A stretch of DNA of 64,000 nucleotides, taken from NCBI RefSeq assembly GCF_019285775.1, contig NZ_CP079105.1, forward strand, positions 1,054,001 through 1,118,000. Reading direction: 5' to 3'. Position numbers and translations under genes: made by a program. Within the stretch, counting starts at the first letter, position 1. Each line of letters opens with the position of its first letter. This DNA comes from Skermania piniformis (lineage in GTDB: Bacteria; Actinomycetota; Actinomycetes; Mycobacteriales; Mycobacteriaceae). Below, piece after piece: positions 52,296 through 64,000 of the stretch. The notes under the pieces are model-generated. The model ran no database searches. It had not been told where the DNA came from and saw only the letters and a program-made list of their open reading frames with translations.

Positions 52296-52730
52296 GTGGG
52301 GATCGGAATGATTCTGGTCACAGTTCTCGTACTGTTGGTTACCGCGCTCGCCCTTGTCGCCTGCTACCGCCTGTGGGTGCTGCGTCGCGGCGGTACGGCA
52401 GCTATCTTGCGGGTACTTCCGGCATCCGGCGGTCAGGGTTGGCGGCACGGGATCATCCGCTACGACGACGACTCGCTGGTGTTCTACAAGTTGTCCAGCC
52501 TGAAGCTGGGTCCGGATTCGCAGATCGGCCGGCAGGGCATCGAGGTGGAGGAACGCCGCGGTCCGCGCGGCGACGAGTACGACATCATGACCGACGAGAT
52601 CGTGGTACTCGGGGTGGTCGACGCGCCGCGCAGCTACGAAATTGCTTTCGACCGGGGAGCGCTGGCGGCCTTCCAGTCCTGGATCGAATCGCGCCCGTCC
52701 GGGCGGCAACAGCGCGGACAGTTCGATTGA
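52296..52730 (+). CDS. DUF2550 membrane protein
   Basis: 144 residues with one N-terminal membrane helix (MILVTVLVLLVTALALVACYRL) and a cytoplasmic domain with WRHGIIRYDDDSLVFYKLSS. It matches the DUF2550 protein that follows atpC in mycobacteria (Rv1312). GTG 52296 has GGAGGAGG upstream. Function unknown; its constant place after atpC suggests a link to ATP synthase or the membrane. Confidence 0.88.
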   Translation: MGIGMILVTVLVLLVTALALVACYRLWVLRRGGTAAILRVLPASGGQGWRHGIIRYDDDSLVFYKLSSLKLGPDSQIGRQGIEVEERRGPRGDEYDIMTDEIVVLGVVDAPRSYEIAFDRGALAAFQSWIESRPSGRQQRGQFD

Positions 52731-52750
52731 ATCTGGGGCGTGCGCAAAGC

Positions 52751-53326
52751 TCAGGCGCCGCCCGGACGCCAGAGCACGTCGCCACCCGGGTTCGATACCC
52801 GGCTGAGGATGAACAACAGGTCGGAGAGTCGGTTCAGGTAGCGCGCCGGCAATACCCCGGTGCTTTCCGGCGCCGCTTCGACGGCGGCCCATGCGGCACG
52901 CTCGGCCCGTCGTGCGATCGTGCGGGACATGTGCAGCAATGTGCCGAGTCGACTGCCGCCGGGCAGGATGAACGAGTCGAGCGCCGGCAGGTCTGCGTTG
53001 AACCGGTCACACCAGTGCTCCAGCCGATCGATCTGTTGCTGAGTGATTCGCAATGCCGTCGGGGCCTGCGGATCGTCCGCCCGTCCTGGCCGGGCCAGGT
53101 CGGCACCCGCGTCGAACAGATCGTTCTGAATCTGCCGGAGTACCCCGAGAACTTCCGGTGCCGGGTCACCGAGCGTGATCGCCACGCCGATACTGGCGTT
53201 CGTCTCGTCGCAGTCGGCGTACGCGACCAGACGTGGATCGTTCTTCGAGACCCGGGAGAAGTCGCCGAGTCCGGAGCTGCCGTCGTCGCCGGTTCGGGTG
53301 TAGATCCGAGTCAGGTGCACTGCCAT
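52751..53326 (-). CDS. Cob(I)alamin adenosyltransferase, PduO type
   Basis: Transfers adenosyl from ATP to cob(I)alamin to make adenosylcobalamin. 191 residues. ATP site YTRTGDDGSSGLGDFSRVSK, then DCDETNASIGVAI, the helical core FILPGGSRLGTLLHMSRTIARRAER and LNRLSDLLFILSR. ATG 53326. It supplies the coenzyme that a LitR/CarH-like sensor and methylmalonyl-CoA mutase would use, and fits a cell with a B12 riboswitch. Convergent with the DUF2550 gene, divergent from murA. Confidence 0.95.
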   Translation of the reverse strand: MAVHLTRIYTRTGDDGSSGLGDFSRVSKNDPRLVAYADCDETNASIGVAITLGDPAPEVLGVLRQIQNDLFDAGADLARPGRADDPQAPTALRITQQQIDRLEHWCDRFNADLPALDSFILPGGSRLGTLLHMSRTIARRAERAAWAAVEAAPESTGVLPARYLNRLSDLLFILSRVSNPGGDVLWRPGGA

Positions 53327-53363
53327 GACCACTACCGTACGTGGCGCCGGTTAGGGTAAACGA

Positions 53364-54620
53364 GTGAGCGAACGCTTTCTGGTTACGGGGGGAAACCGGC
53401 TTGCCGGCGAGGTTTCGGTCGGCGGGGCGAAGAACAGCGTACTCAAGCTGATGGCCGCCGCCCTGCTGGTCGAAGGCACCACGACGATCACGAACTGTCC
53501 GGACATCCTGGACGTACCGCTGATGGCCGAGGTGTTACGCGGGCTCGGCTGCGAGGTGGTGCTCGACGGTGCGATCGCCCGGATCACCACTCCGGCTGAA
53601 CCGAAGTATCACGCCGACTTTCCGGCGGTACGCCAGTTCCGGGCGTCGGTGTGTGTGCTCGGTCCGCTGGTGGCTCGGTGTCGGCGGGCGGTGGTGGCGT
53701 TACCGGGGGGCGACGCGATCGGCTCGCGGCCGCTCGACATGCATCAGTCCGGACTTCGGTTGCTCGGCGCCCATACCGAGATCGAACACGGCTGTGTCGT
53801 CGCCCAAGCCGATGAGCTGCGGGGAGCTCGAATCCGACTGGACTTCCCGTCTGTGGGCGCTACCGAGAACATTTTGATGGCGGCGGTGCTCGCGGCCGGC
53901 GAGACGGTGATCGACAACGCCGCTCGGGAGCCCGACATCGTGGATCTGTGCAACATGCTGATCCAGATGGGTGCACACATCTCCGGCGCCGGCACGTCCA
54001 CCTTGATCATCCACGGCGGCAGGAAGCTGACGCCGACGACTCACCGGGTGATCGGCGATCGGATCGTGGCTGCCACGTGGGGCATCGCTGCCGCCATGAC
54101 CACGGGGGATGTCCGGGTTCGGGGTGTGAACCCGAAGCATCTGCAGCTGGTGCTGGACAAGCTTCGACAAGCCGGCGCAGAAGTGACGTTCGCCGAGGAT
54201 GGTTTCCGGCTCGTCCAGCATGCGCGGCCGCGTGCGGTGAACTTCGCGACGTTGCCCTTTCCCGGGTTTCCGACCGATCTGCAGCCGATGGCGATCGGCC
54301 TGGCCGCGGTCGCGGACGGTACGTCGATGATCACCGAGAACGTTTTCGAGGCGCGGTTTCGATTCGTGGAGGAGATGATCCGGCTCGGTGCGGATGCCCG
54401 TACCGACGGTCACCACGCTGTGGTGCGCGGCATCCCGAGATTGTCCAGCGCACCGGTCTGGTCATCCGACATCCGTGCGGGAGCCGGCCTGGTGCTCGCG
54501 GGACTGGTTGCCGATGGCACCACGGAGGTGCACGACGTCTACCACATCGACCGTGGCTACCCGAACTTTGTCGAGCAACTGCAGAGTCTCGGTGCGGACG
54601 TGGTCCGTGCGGACGCCTGA
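53364..54620 (+). CDS. murA: UDP-N-acetylglucosamine 1-carboxyvinyltransferase (Asp117 form)
   Basis: First committed step of peptidoglycan synthesis. 418 residues with the inside-out alpha/beta barrel repeats. The catalytic loop reads [16 protein letters not shown]: residue 117, normally the Cys that fosfomycin alkylates, is Asp, as in M. tuberculosis. Intrinsic fosfomycin resistance of the enzyme follows from established work on Cys-to-Asp MurA. GTG 53364 starts it. It lies directly upstream of the rRNA operon. Confidence 0.97.
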   Translation: MSERFLVTGGNRLAGEVSVGGAKNSVLKLMAAALLVEGTTTITNCPDILDVPLMAEVLRGLGCEVVLDGAIARITTPAEPKYHADFPAVRQFRASVCVLGPLVARCRRAVVALPGGDAIGSRPLDMHQSGLRLLGAHTEIEHGCVVAQADELRGARIRLDFPSVGATENILMAAVLAAGETVIDNAAREPDIVDLCNMLIQMGAHISGAGTSTLIIHGGRKLTPTTHRVIGDRIVAATWGIAAAMTTGDVRVRGVNPKHLQLVLDKLRQAGAEVTFAEDGFRLVQHARPRAVNFATLPFPGFPTDLQPMAIGLAAVADGTSMITENVFEARFRFVEEMIRLGADARTDGHHAVVRGIPRLSSAPVWSSDIRAGAGLVLAGLVADGTTEVHDVYHIDRGYPNFVEQLQSLGADVVRADA

Positions 54621-55111
54621 TTTACCCGCTTGACCAGGCGATTTGACTCCAGGTTTCAGCGCGCGTAACTTCTTCCAAGTCAGAGCGACCGAGTGCGGAA
54701 CTGCCCAGCAGAAGCCAAAACTCCGGTACACTCCGACACTCCCTCCGAAGCGATTACCTCGGTAATCGCACTGGCCTGATGGCAAGGAAACCGGGGCTTG
54801 ACCCCGGGATCGGAGCCTGATAGTCTGGAGGGGTTGCGCCGGAGGCCCTAGCCGCAAGCTAGAGCACGGTGTGTGTGTTGTTTGAGAACTCGATAGTGTG
54901 TTGATGGATGTTGGTGCCATTGTTTGGCTCGCATTTGTCTGGGTGCAGGCCTTTAGGGGTTTGTGTTTGGGTGGGTGTGGGTTTTGTTTTTTTGTCAACA
55001 TTTTGTGTTGGCGTTTTTGTTGAGTGGAATGTGGTTCTGCTCTCGTTTATTTCTGATACATGCTGTGTGTTCCCGCCTTTTGTGTGGGGGTGTGTGGTGT
55101 GTTGTTGGTTG
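54621..55111 (+). promoter_or_regulatory. rRNA operon promoter and leader region
   Basis: No gene. Two sigma-A-type promoters are visible. P1 has TTGACT (54643-54648), a 17-bp spacer and TAACTT (54666-54671). P2 has TTGACC (54798-54803), 17 bp and TAGTCT (54821-54826) with an extended TGA. From 54860 the leader is rich in G and T, unlike the rest of the window, and should contain the 16S processing stem. Confidence 0.75.
54848..54900 (+). promoter_or_regulatory. rRNA antitermination (nut-like) element
   Basis: A small hairpin CTAGC/GCTAG with loop CGCAA (54848-54862) is followed by TGTTGTTTGAGAACT (54876-54890) and ATAGTGTG. The 15-nt core recurs in the 16S-23S spacer at 56969-56983, as expected for Nus-factor loading sites. 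Confidence 0.65.
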
Positions 55112-60214
<5,103 letters not shown>

Positions 60215-60290
60215 CACACATATACGTCCACTGCCCAGTATCTGAAACAACACCCCACCACCGCACAACGCGGAACCGTTGTTTCACCCC

Positions 60291-60408
60291 GTTACGGCGG
60301 CCACAGCGACAGGGAAACGCCCGGACCCATCCCGAACCCGGAAGCTAAGCCTGCCAGCGCCGATGGTACTGCACCCGACAGAGTGTGGGAGAGTAGGACA
60401 CCGCCGAA
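60291..60408 (+). rRNA. rrf: 5S ribosomal RNA
   Basis: About 118 nt beginning GTTACGGCGGCCACAGCGAC, with CCCATCCCGAACCCGGAAGC and ending GGACACCGCCGAAC. The 5' and 3' ends pair (ACGGCGG/CCGCCG). Confidence 0.95.
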
Positions 60409-60424
60409 CACCCCTTCACCCCGC

Positions 60425-60452
60425 GAGGCCCTCCAGAAACCTGGAGGGCCTC
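60425..60452 (+). terminator. rRNA operon terminator
   Basis: A perfect 12-bp stem, GAGGCCCTCCAG / CTGGAGGGCCTC, with an AAAC tetraloop, 16 bp after 5S. It also lies 56 bp past the stop of the convergent cyclase and may serve both directions. Confidence 0.85.
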
Positions 60453-60508
60453 ACGGCATTCGAAAGCTTATGGTCTTTCGAAGGCAGTGGGCTCGGATGC
60501 CTGGTTGC

Positions 60509-62080
60509 CTACCCGGAAGCAGGTTCGATCAGCCGAGTCGGCGCCACGCGACCACGGAGGGTGACCGTCTCGCCGGGCACCCAGTACCGGGTTTCTGTCT
60601 CGTCGGCCGCGGCGGCCAACGCCTTGTCCGAGACAAGCAGCCGCCCGGGACGGGTTTTCGCAAGTTCGCACAGTCGGGCTGCCTCGTTGACCGGGTCGCC
60701 GATGACGGTGTACTCGAATCTTTCTCGCGCGCCGAGGTAGCCGGCTACGACGACGCCATAGGCCACGCCGATACCGGCGGTGCAGTCGGGGACGTCGGTC
60801 CGCAGCCGACGATCGATCGTGCGCGCGGTTGCCAGCGCCTGCCCGGCCGGATCGGTGATCGACAGGGGCGCGCCGTAGACCGCCATCACTTCGTCACCGA
60901 CGAACTTGTTGACGATCCCGCGATGCCGGTCAACCTCGTCGACGACGACCTCGAAGAAGCGGTTGAGCAGCTCTACCACCTCGTGTGGCGGCCGAGTTGC
61001 GGCGATGCCGGTCGAGCCGACCAGGTCGATGAACAAGACGGCGACGACACGTTCGGTGCCGCCGAGCTCCGGATCGTCGCGCAGCGCTTCCGCTGCAACC
61101 TCGCGGCCGACATGGCGACCGAACAGTTCCCGGATCCGATTCCGCTCGGCAAGGCCGTCCGCCATCCGGTTGAACCCGCTCTGCAGCTCGCCCAGCTCCG
61201 ACCCGTCGTAGACGGTTACCCGTGGTGGATCGTCGTCGCCATGCGTCAGGTGCGACATGGCGTCGATTACCGAGTGGACCGGATCGACCGAGCGTCGCGT
61301 GTCGACCTGGGTGAGCAGCCCCCCGACGACCAGGGTGATTCCGCCGAGCGAAAGGATCGAGTCGATGAGCTGTCCGGTGGTGATCGGATTTCGAAGGCCG
61401 AATAGGGCGACGAGCATCAGGCCGGCTACCGGGATGGCGGAGCCCAGCACCCAAGCCAGCGTTGCTCGGCCGGTCAGGCCGGTGAGTGACCGGTGCCGTG
61501 GGCGGGTATCGGTGTCCAGGACTCGAGCCGAGATCGGTCGTAGTGCCAACTCGGTGAGCAGGTAGTTGAAGGCGCCCACGACGATGCCGGCGAACGCGAC
61601 CGTGAGCACCAGTTTGGGGACCGCCGTCGGATCCACGACCAACATGACGACGCCGAATGCGATCACGGCGCAGGCCCAGAGAGACGCTTGGATCAACGTG
61701 AGCCGCAGGGGCAAGGCGAGGGCGGCGCTACCCTCTGCGTGGGTCGGTATCCGGTCTTCGCGGAGCCACCGCAGTGCCCGCTCGGCGATCGTCGTACACC
61801 AGCTGAAGCCGATACCGGTCGCCAGCGCGACGAACACCGGTACGACCGTGTACCAGAGCACCGCGTAGTCCTCGGTGAGCAGGTTCGGTCCCGGCAGCAC
61901 GAAGGCCAGGAGTGCCGCGACGATCAGTGTGCCGGTCAGATTGGTCGTGATCAGCAGCGCTACCAGCAGCAGCCGGATCCGGTTACGCAGGTCCGGTCCG
62001 GGCTGCTCGGGCATCCCGAACAGGCGGAACCCGGACGGGCCGCGGTTCGTGCGACGCGGGCGTTTTCGACGCAGCGGCAT
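60509..62080 (-). CDS. Membrane adenylate cyclase (class III) with HAMP domain
   Basis: Makes cyclic AMP from ATP. 523 residues: basic N-terminus, six predicted membrane helices (about 35-262), a HAMP-like linker (DGSELGELQSGFNRMADGLAERN), and a class III catalytic domain from about 345. Metal Asp residues are in FIDLVGSTGIA and FVGDEVMAVYG, the adenine-selecting Lys in NKFVGDE, and the transition-state Asn/Arg in GDPVNEAARLCELA. It corresponds to the M. tuberculosis cyclases Rv1318c-Rv1320c in place and architecture; here a single copy. Confidence 0.93.
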   Translation of the reverse strand: MPLRRKRPRRTNRGPSGFRLFGMPEQPGPDLRNRIRLLLVALLITTNLTGTLIVAALLAFVLPGPNLLTEDYAVLWYTVVPVFVALATGIGFSWCTTIAERALRWLREDRIPTHAEGSAALALPLRLTLIQASLWACAVIAFGVVMLVVDPTAVPKLVLTVAFAGIVVGAFNYLLTELALRPISARVLDTDTRPRHRSLTGLTGRATLAWVLGSAIPVAGLMLVALFGLRNPITTGQLIDSILSLGGITLVVGGLLTQVDTRRSVDPVHSVIDAMSHLTHGDDDPPRVTVYDGSELGELQSGFNRMADGLAERNRIRELFGRHVGREVAAEALRDDPELGGTERVVAVLFIDLVGSTGIAATRPPHEVVELLNRFFEVVVDEVDRHRGIVNKFVGDEVMAVYGAPLSITDPAGQALATARTIDRRLRTDVPDCTAGIGVAYGVVVAGYLGARERFEYTVIGDPVNEAARLCELAKTRPGRLLVSDKALAAAADETETRYWVPGETVTLRGRVAPTRLIEPASG

Positions 62081-62119
62081 GGCTTTCGAGCCTAGCCCGC
62101 AGCGCGTCGCCTAGGGTGG

Positions 62120-62824
62120 ATGATCGTGCGTCTCGTGATTGCCGAGTGCGAAGTCGACTACGTCGGTCGGTTGACCGCGCATCTACCCAGCGCCCGTCGG
62201 TTGTTACTGATCAAGGCGGACGGCTCGGTCCTGGTCCACTCCGACGGTGGCTCGTACAAACCGTTGAACTGGATGAGCCCGCCGTGCTGGCTGACCGAAG
62301 AGCCGGCGGCAGCAGGGTCGACGGCCGAAGGCGCCGACCCCGGAGCGCTCTGGGTGGTGACCAACAAGGCCGGTGAGCAGCTGCGCATCCGGATTACCGA
62401 GATCGAACACGACAGCAGCCACCAACTAGGGGTAGATCCGGGCCTGGTAAAAGACGGCGTGGAAGCACACCTGCAGGAGTTGCTTGCCGAACACGTGGAA
62501 ACGCTCGGCATCGGCTTCACCCTGGTCCGGCGGGAGTACATGACGGCGATCGGGCCGGTTGATCTACTGTGCCGTGATCCGGCCGGCGCTGCCGTAGCGG
62601 TCGAGATCAAGCGGCGCGGCGAAATCGACGGGGTGGAGCAACTGACCCGCTATCTGGACCTGCTGAACCGCGATCCACTGCTCAGCCCGGTGTCCGGGGT
62701 GTTTGCCGCGCAGCAGATCAAGCCACAGGCCCGCACGCTGGCCACCGATCGCGGTATCCGATGCGTCACGCTCGACTATGACGCGCTGCGCGGGGCGGAC
62801 GACACCGCGTTCCGACTGTTCTGA
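62120..62824 (+). CDS. nucS: Mismatch-specific endonuclease NucS (EndoMS)
   Basis: Cuts both strands at mismatches and provides the non-canonical mismatch repair of actinobacteria and archaea that lack MutS/MutL. 234 residues. N-terminal DNA-binding domain ([33 protein letters not shown]). Catalytic residues D148 (GPVDLLCRD), E162 and K164 (VAVEIKRRG). The C-terminal FRLF matches the sliding-clamp-binding end. ATG 62120 or GTG 62126 could start it. Confidence 0.96.
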   Translation: MIVRLVIAECEVDYVGRLTAHLPSARRLLLIKADGSVLVHSDGGSYKPLNWMSPPCWLTEEPAAAGSTAEGADPGALWVVTNKAGEQLRIRITEIEHDSSHQLGVDPGLVKDGVEAHLQELLAEHVETLGIGFTLVRREYMTAIGPVDLLCRDPAGAAVAVEIKRRGEIDGVEQLTRYLDLLNRDPLLSPVSGVFAAQQIKPQARTLATDRGIRCVTLDYDALRGADDTAFRLF

Positions 62825-62854
62825 GCTTCATCGGCAGACCGCTATCGTCGGGGT

Positions 62855-63148
62855 ATGGCCCGACGTAAACCCGCCCGAGCGGCGCACCGCGAGCTGGTCG
62901 AACCGTTCGCCGATGTGCGCGCCGAGCCGGGTCCCGATGGGTCCGCCTACCTGGTACGAGCGGTGTCCGGCAGCCGGGCCGGCAAGACCTACCGGTGCCC
63001 GGGATGCGACCAAGAGATTCGCCCGGGCACTGGGCACGTGGTTGCCTGGCCGGACCGGGGCGACGCCGGCATCCGCGATCGGCGGCATTGGCACGTGGGA
63101 TGTTGGTCCGGGCGGGCGACGCGAGGCATCACCCGCCGGTGGTCCTAG
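62855..63148 (+). CDS. Small putative zinc-binding protein
   Basis: 97 residues, basic N-terminus and a CxxC (C48-C51, YRCPGCDQEI) followed by H61, and HxxC (H80-C83, HWHVGCW). This spacing is a plausible zinc site, reminiscent of a degenerate HNH fold. It follows nucS by 30 bp on the same strand. Homologues near nucS are common in the order, in my recollection; function unknown. Its TAG stop overlaps the stop of the convergent coiled-coil gene within CTAG. Confidence 0.75.
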   Translation: MARRKPARAAHRELVEPFADVRAEPGPDGSAYLVRAVSGSRAGKTYRCPGCDQEIRPGTGHVVAWPDRGDAGIRDRRHWHVGCWSGRATRGITRRWS

Positions 63149-64000
63149 GAGTTCACGTGCGCTTTCGCGGCGGGGTTCTGCTTGGTGGGGTCGACCGCAT
63201 CGGTCGCCGAACCGCTGGGATTCGTGTCGCTGGGGTTGACCCGGACGATGTCGTCCGGACCGAGGTCGCGGCTTCCGTCGAGTAGTTCGCTCTCCCGGTT
63301 GACCGAGGCGAGCATGGCCGGAACCGAATCCAGCTGACCGCGAATTCCGAGCAGCTGTGCGAGCACGCGGCCGCGTAGGACCCGGAGCTCTTCGGCGAGT
63401 TCTTTGGCGTGCGCGATTTTCCGATCGCTCTGTTGATTTGCCGAGGTGAGCAGCCGGTGCGATTCTTCGGTCGCGTCCTTGAGCCGTTGTGCGGCGTCGG
63501 CCTTGCTGGTCCGTTCCAGCTCTTCCATCGCGCGGGTCAGCTTGGAGCGCCGATCCGACATGGTGATCTCGAAGTCCTGCTGGGTCGCCTTGCGCTTGGC
63601 CTCGGCCTCGGCGGACAGACGGTCACCCTCGGCCTGGGCTGCCTCGACGATCTTGGCTGCCTCGGTACGAGCGCTCGCCATCGTCTGCTCGTATTCGATC
63701 TCGAGTGCGTCGCGGCGCTCGCGGGTCTCGGCGAGCAGCGCCTCGTACTTACCGCGCAACGCCGCCGCGTCCTGCTCCGCGATCGAGATGGTTTCGGCGG
63801 CTTCGGCTTGAGCTCGCGCGCGAAGTTCCGACGCCTCGTCGGACGCCAGCCGGAGCATGCGCGAGATGCGATCGCTCATCCCCTCGGCGGTGGTCGGCGG
63901 CACCGAGAGCCGGTCCACCTCTTTGCGCAACGAATCGATCTCGTCGCGGGCGTCGTCGAGCTGGCCGGCGAGGTTGCGCGCTTGAGCTGCAGCGGCGTCC
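63145..64000 (-). CDS. Long coiled-coil protein, DivIVA/FilP-like, 5' end outside window
   Basis: The visible ~284 residues are almost entirely heptad-rich coiled coil (DEASELRARAQAEAAETISI, VEAAQAEGDRLSAEAEAKRK) with a disordered Asn/Pro/Asp-rich tail. The frame stays open to the window edge with coiled-coil content (AGQLDDARDEIDSLRKEVDR), so the TTG at 63930 is not the start. Such proteins act in polar growth or as cytoskeletal scaffolds in actinobacteria; the N-terminal part that would decide between DivIVA and FilP types is missing. Confidence 0.8.
   Translation of the reverse strand, partial: DAAAAQARNLAGQLDDARDEIDSLRKEVDRLSVPPTTAEGMSDRISRMLRLASDEASELRARAQAEAAETISIAEQDAAALRGKYEALLAETRERRDALEIEYEQTMASARTEAAKIVEAAQAEGDRLSAEAEAKRKATQQDFEITMSDRRSKLTRAMEELERTSKADAAQRLKDATEESHRLLTSANQQSDRKIAHAKELAEELRVLRGRVLAQLLGIRGQLDSVPAMLASVNRESELLDGSRDLGPDDIVRVNPSDTNPSGSATDAVDPTKQNPAAKAHVNS

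Overview
The window is a high-GC chromosomal segment from an actinobacterium of the order Mycobacteriales, the Nocardia/Rhodococcus/Gordonia/Mycobacterium group. Gene order from 30.8 to 62.8 kb is argS-lysA-hom-thrC-thrB-rho-rpmE-prfA-prmC-Sua5-wecA-atp operon-DUF2550-PduO-murA-rrs-rrl-rrf-cyclase-nucS. This is essentially the Mycobacterium tuberculosis Rv1292-Rv1321 block. The Asp117 form of MurA, an rRNA spacer without tRNAs and a 16S 3' end reading CCTCCTTTCT fit the same group. I cannot name the genus from sequence alone.

Region 1 (0-12.8 kb) is mixed metabolism. It holds a SNF2 helicase (cut by the window edge) coupled to a SWIM zinc-finger protein, an EchA8-type enoyl-CoA hydratase, a membrane-anchored Hsp70-like protein and a MarR regulator. 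A divergent DUF1214/sulfotransferase pair and an acyl-CoA dehydrogenase share an intergenic region with a perfect 14-bp palindrome. A second acyl-CoA dehydrogenase and a Tat-exported PhoD phosphatase follow.

Region 2 (12.9-19.3 kb) holds two tandem, very similar, Trp/Cys-rich secreted mini-proteins that I cannot assign, then a YnfA membrane protein. After these comes a five-gene block: a MerR/cobalamin-domain (LitR/CarH-like) regulator, an FAD amine-oxidase-like protein, DUF1365, a cyclopropane-fatty-acid-type methyltransferase and an SDR. The last four overlap start to stop. The block resembles light or singlet-oxygen induced lipid-modification clusters.

Region 3 (19.3-28.9 kb) holds an OpuC/ProXVWZ-type compatible-solute ABC operon, a cobalamin riboswitch upstream of B12-independent methionine synthase metE, a secreted thermonuclease-like protein, and a divergent ArsR/ArsI(CadI) arsenic or cadmium pair. 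About 1.7 kb of gene-poor DNA follows, with direct repeats, hairpins, a small membrane protein and a frameshifted serine-recombinase relic. It abuts the 3' end of tRNA-Arg(CCG) and looks like the remains of an integrated element.

Region 4 (29-53.4 kb) is conserved core: a DUF3105/DUF305 pair, argS with the lysine/threonine genes, rho with a long disordered insert, rpmE, prfA-prmC-Sua5-wecA, and the complete F1Fo ATP synthase operon. The b-delta fusion (AtpH) of mycobacteria is here two overlapping genes. DUF2550, the PduO adenosyltransferase and murA close the block.

Region 5 (54.6-64 kb) is a complete 16S-23S-5S rRNA operon with two promoters, leader antitermination elements and a strong terminator. 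It is followed by a membrane adenylate cyclase, the mismatch endonuclease NucS, a small putative zinc protein and a coiled-coil protein cut by the window end.
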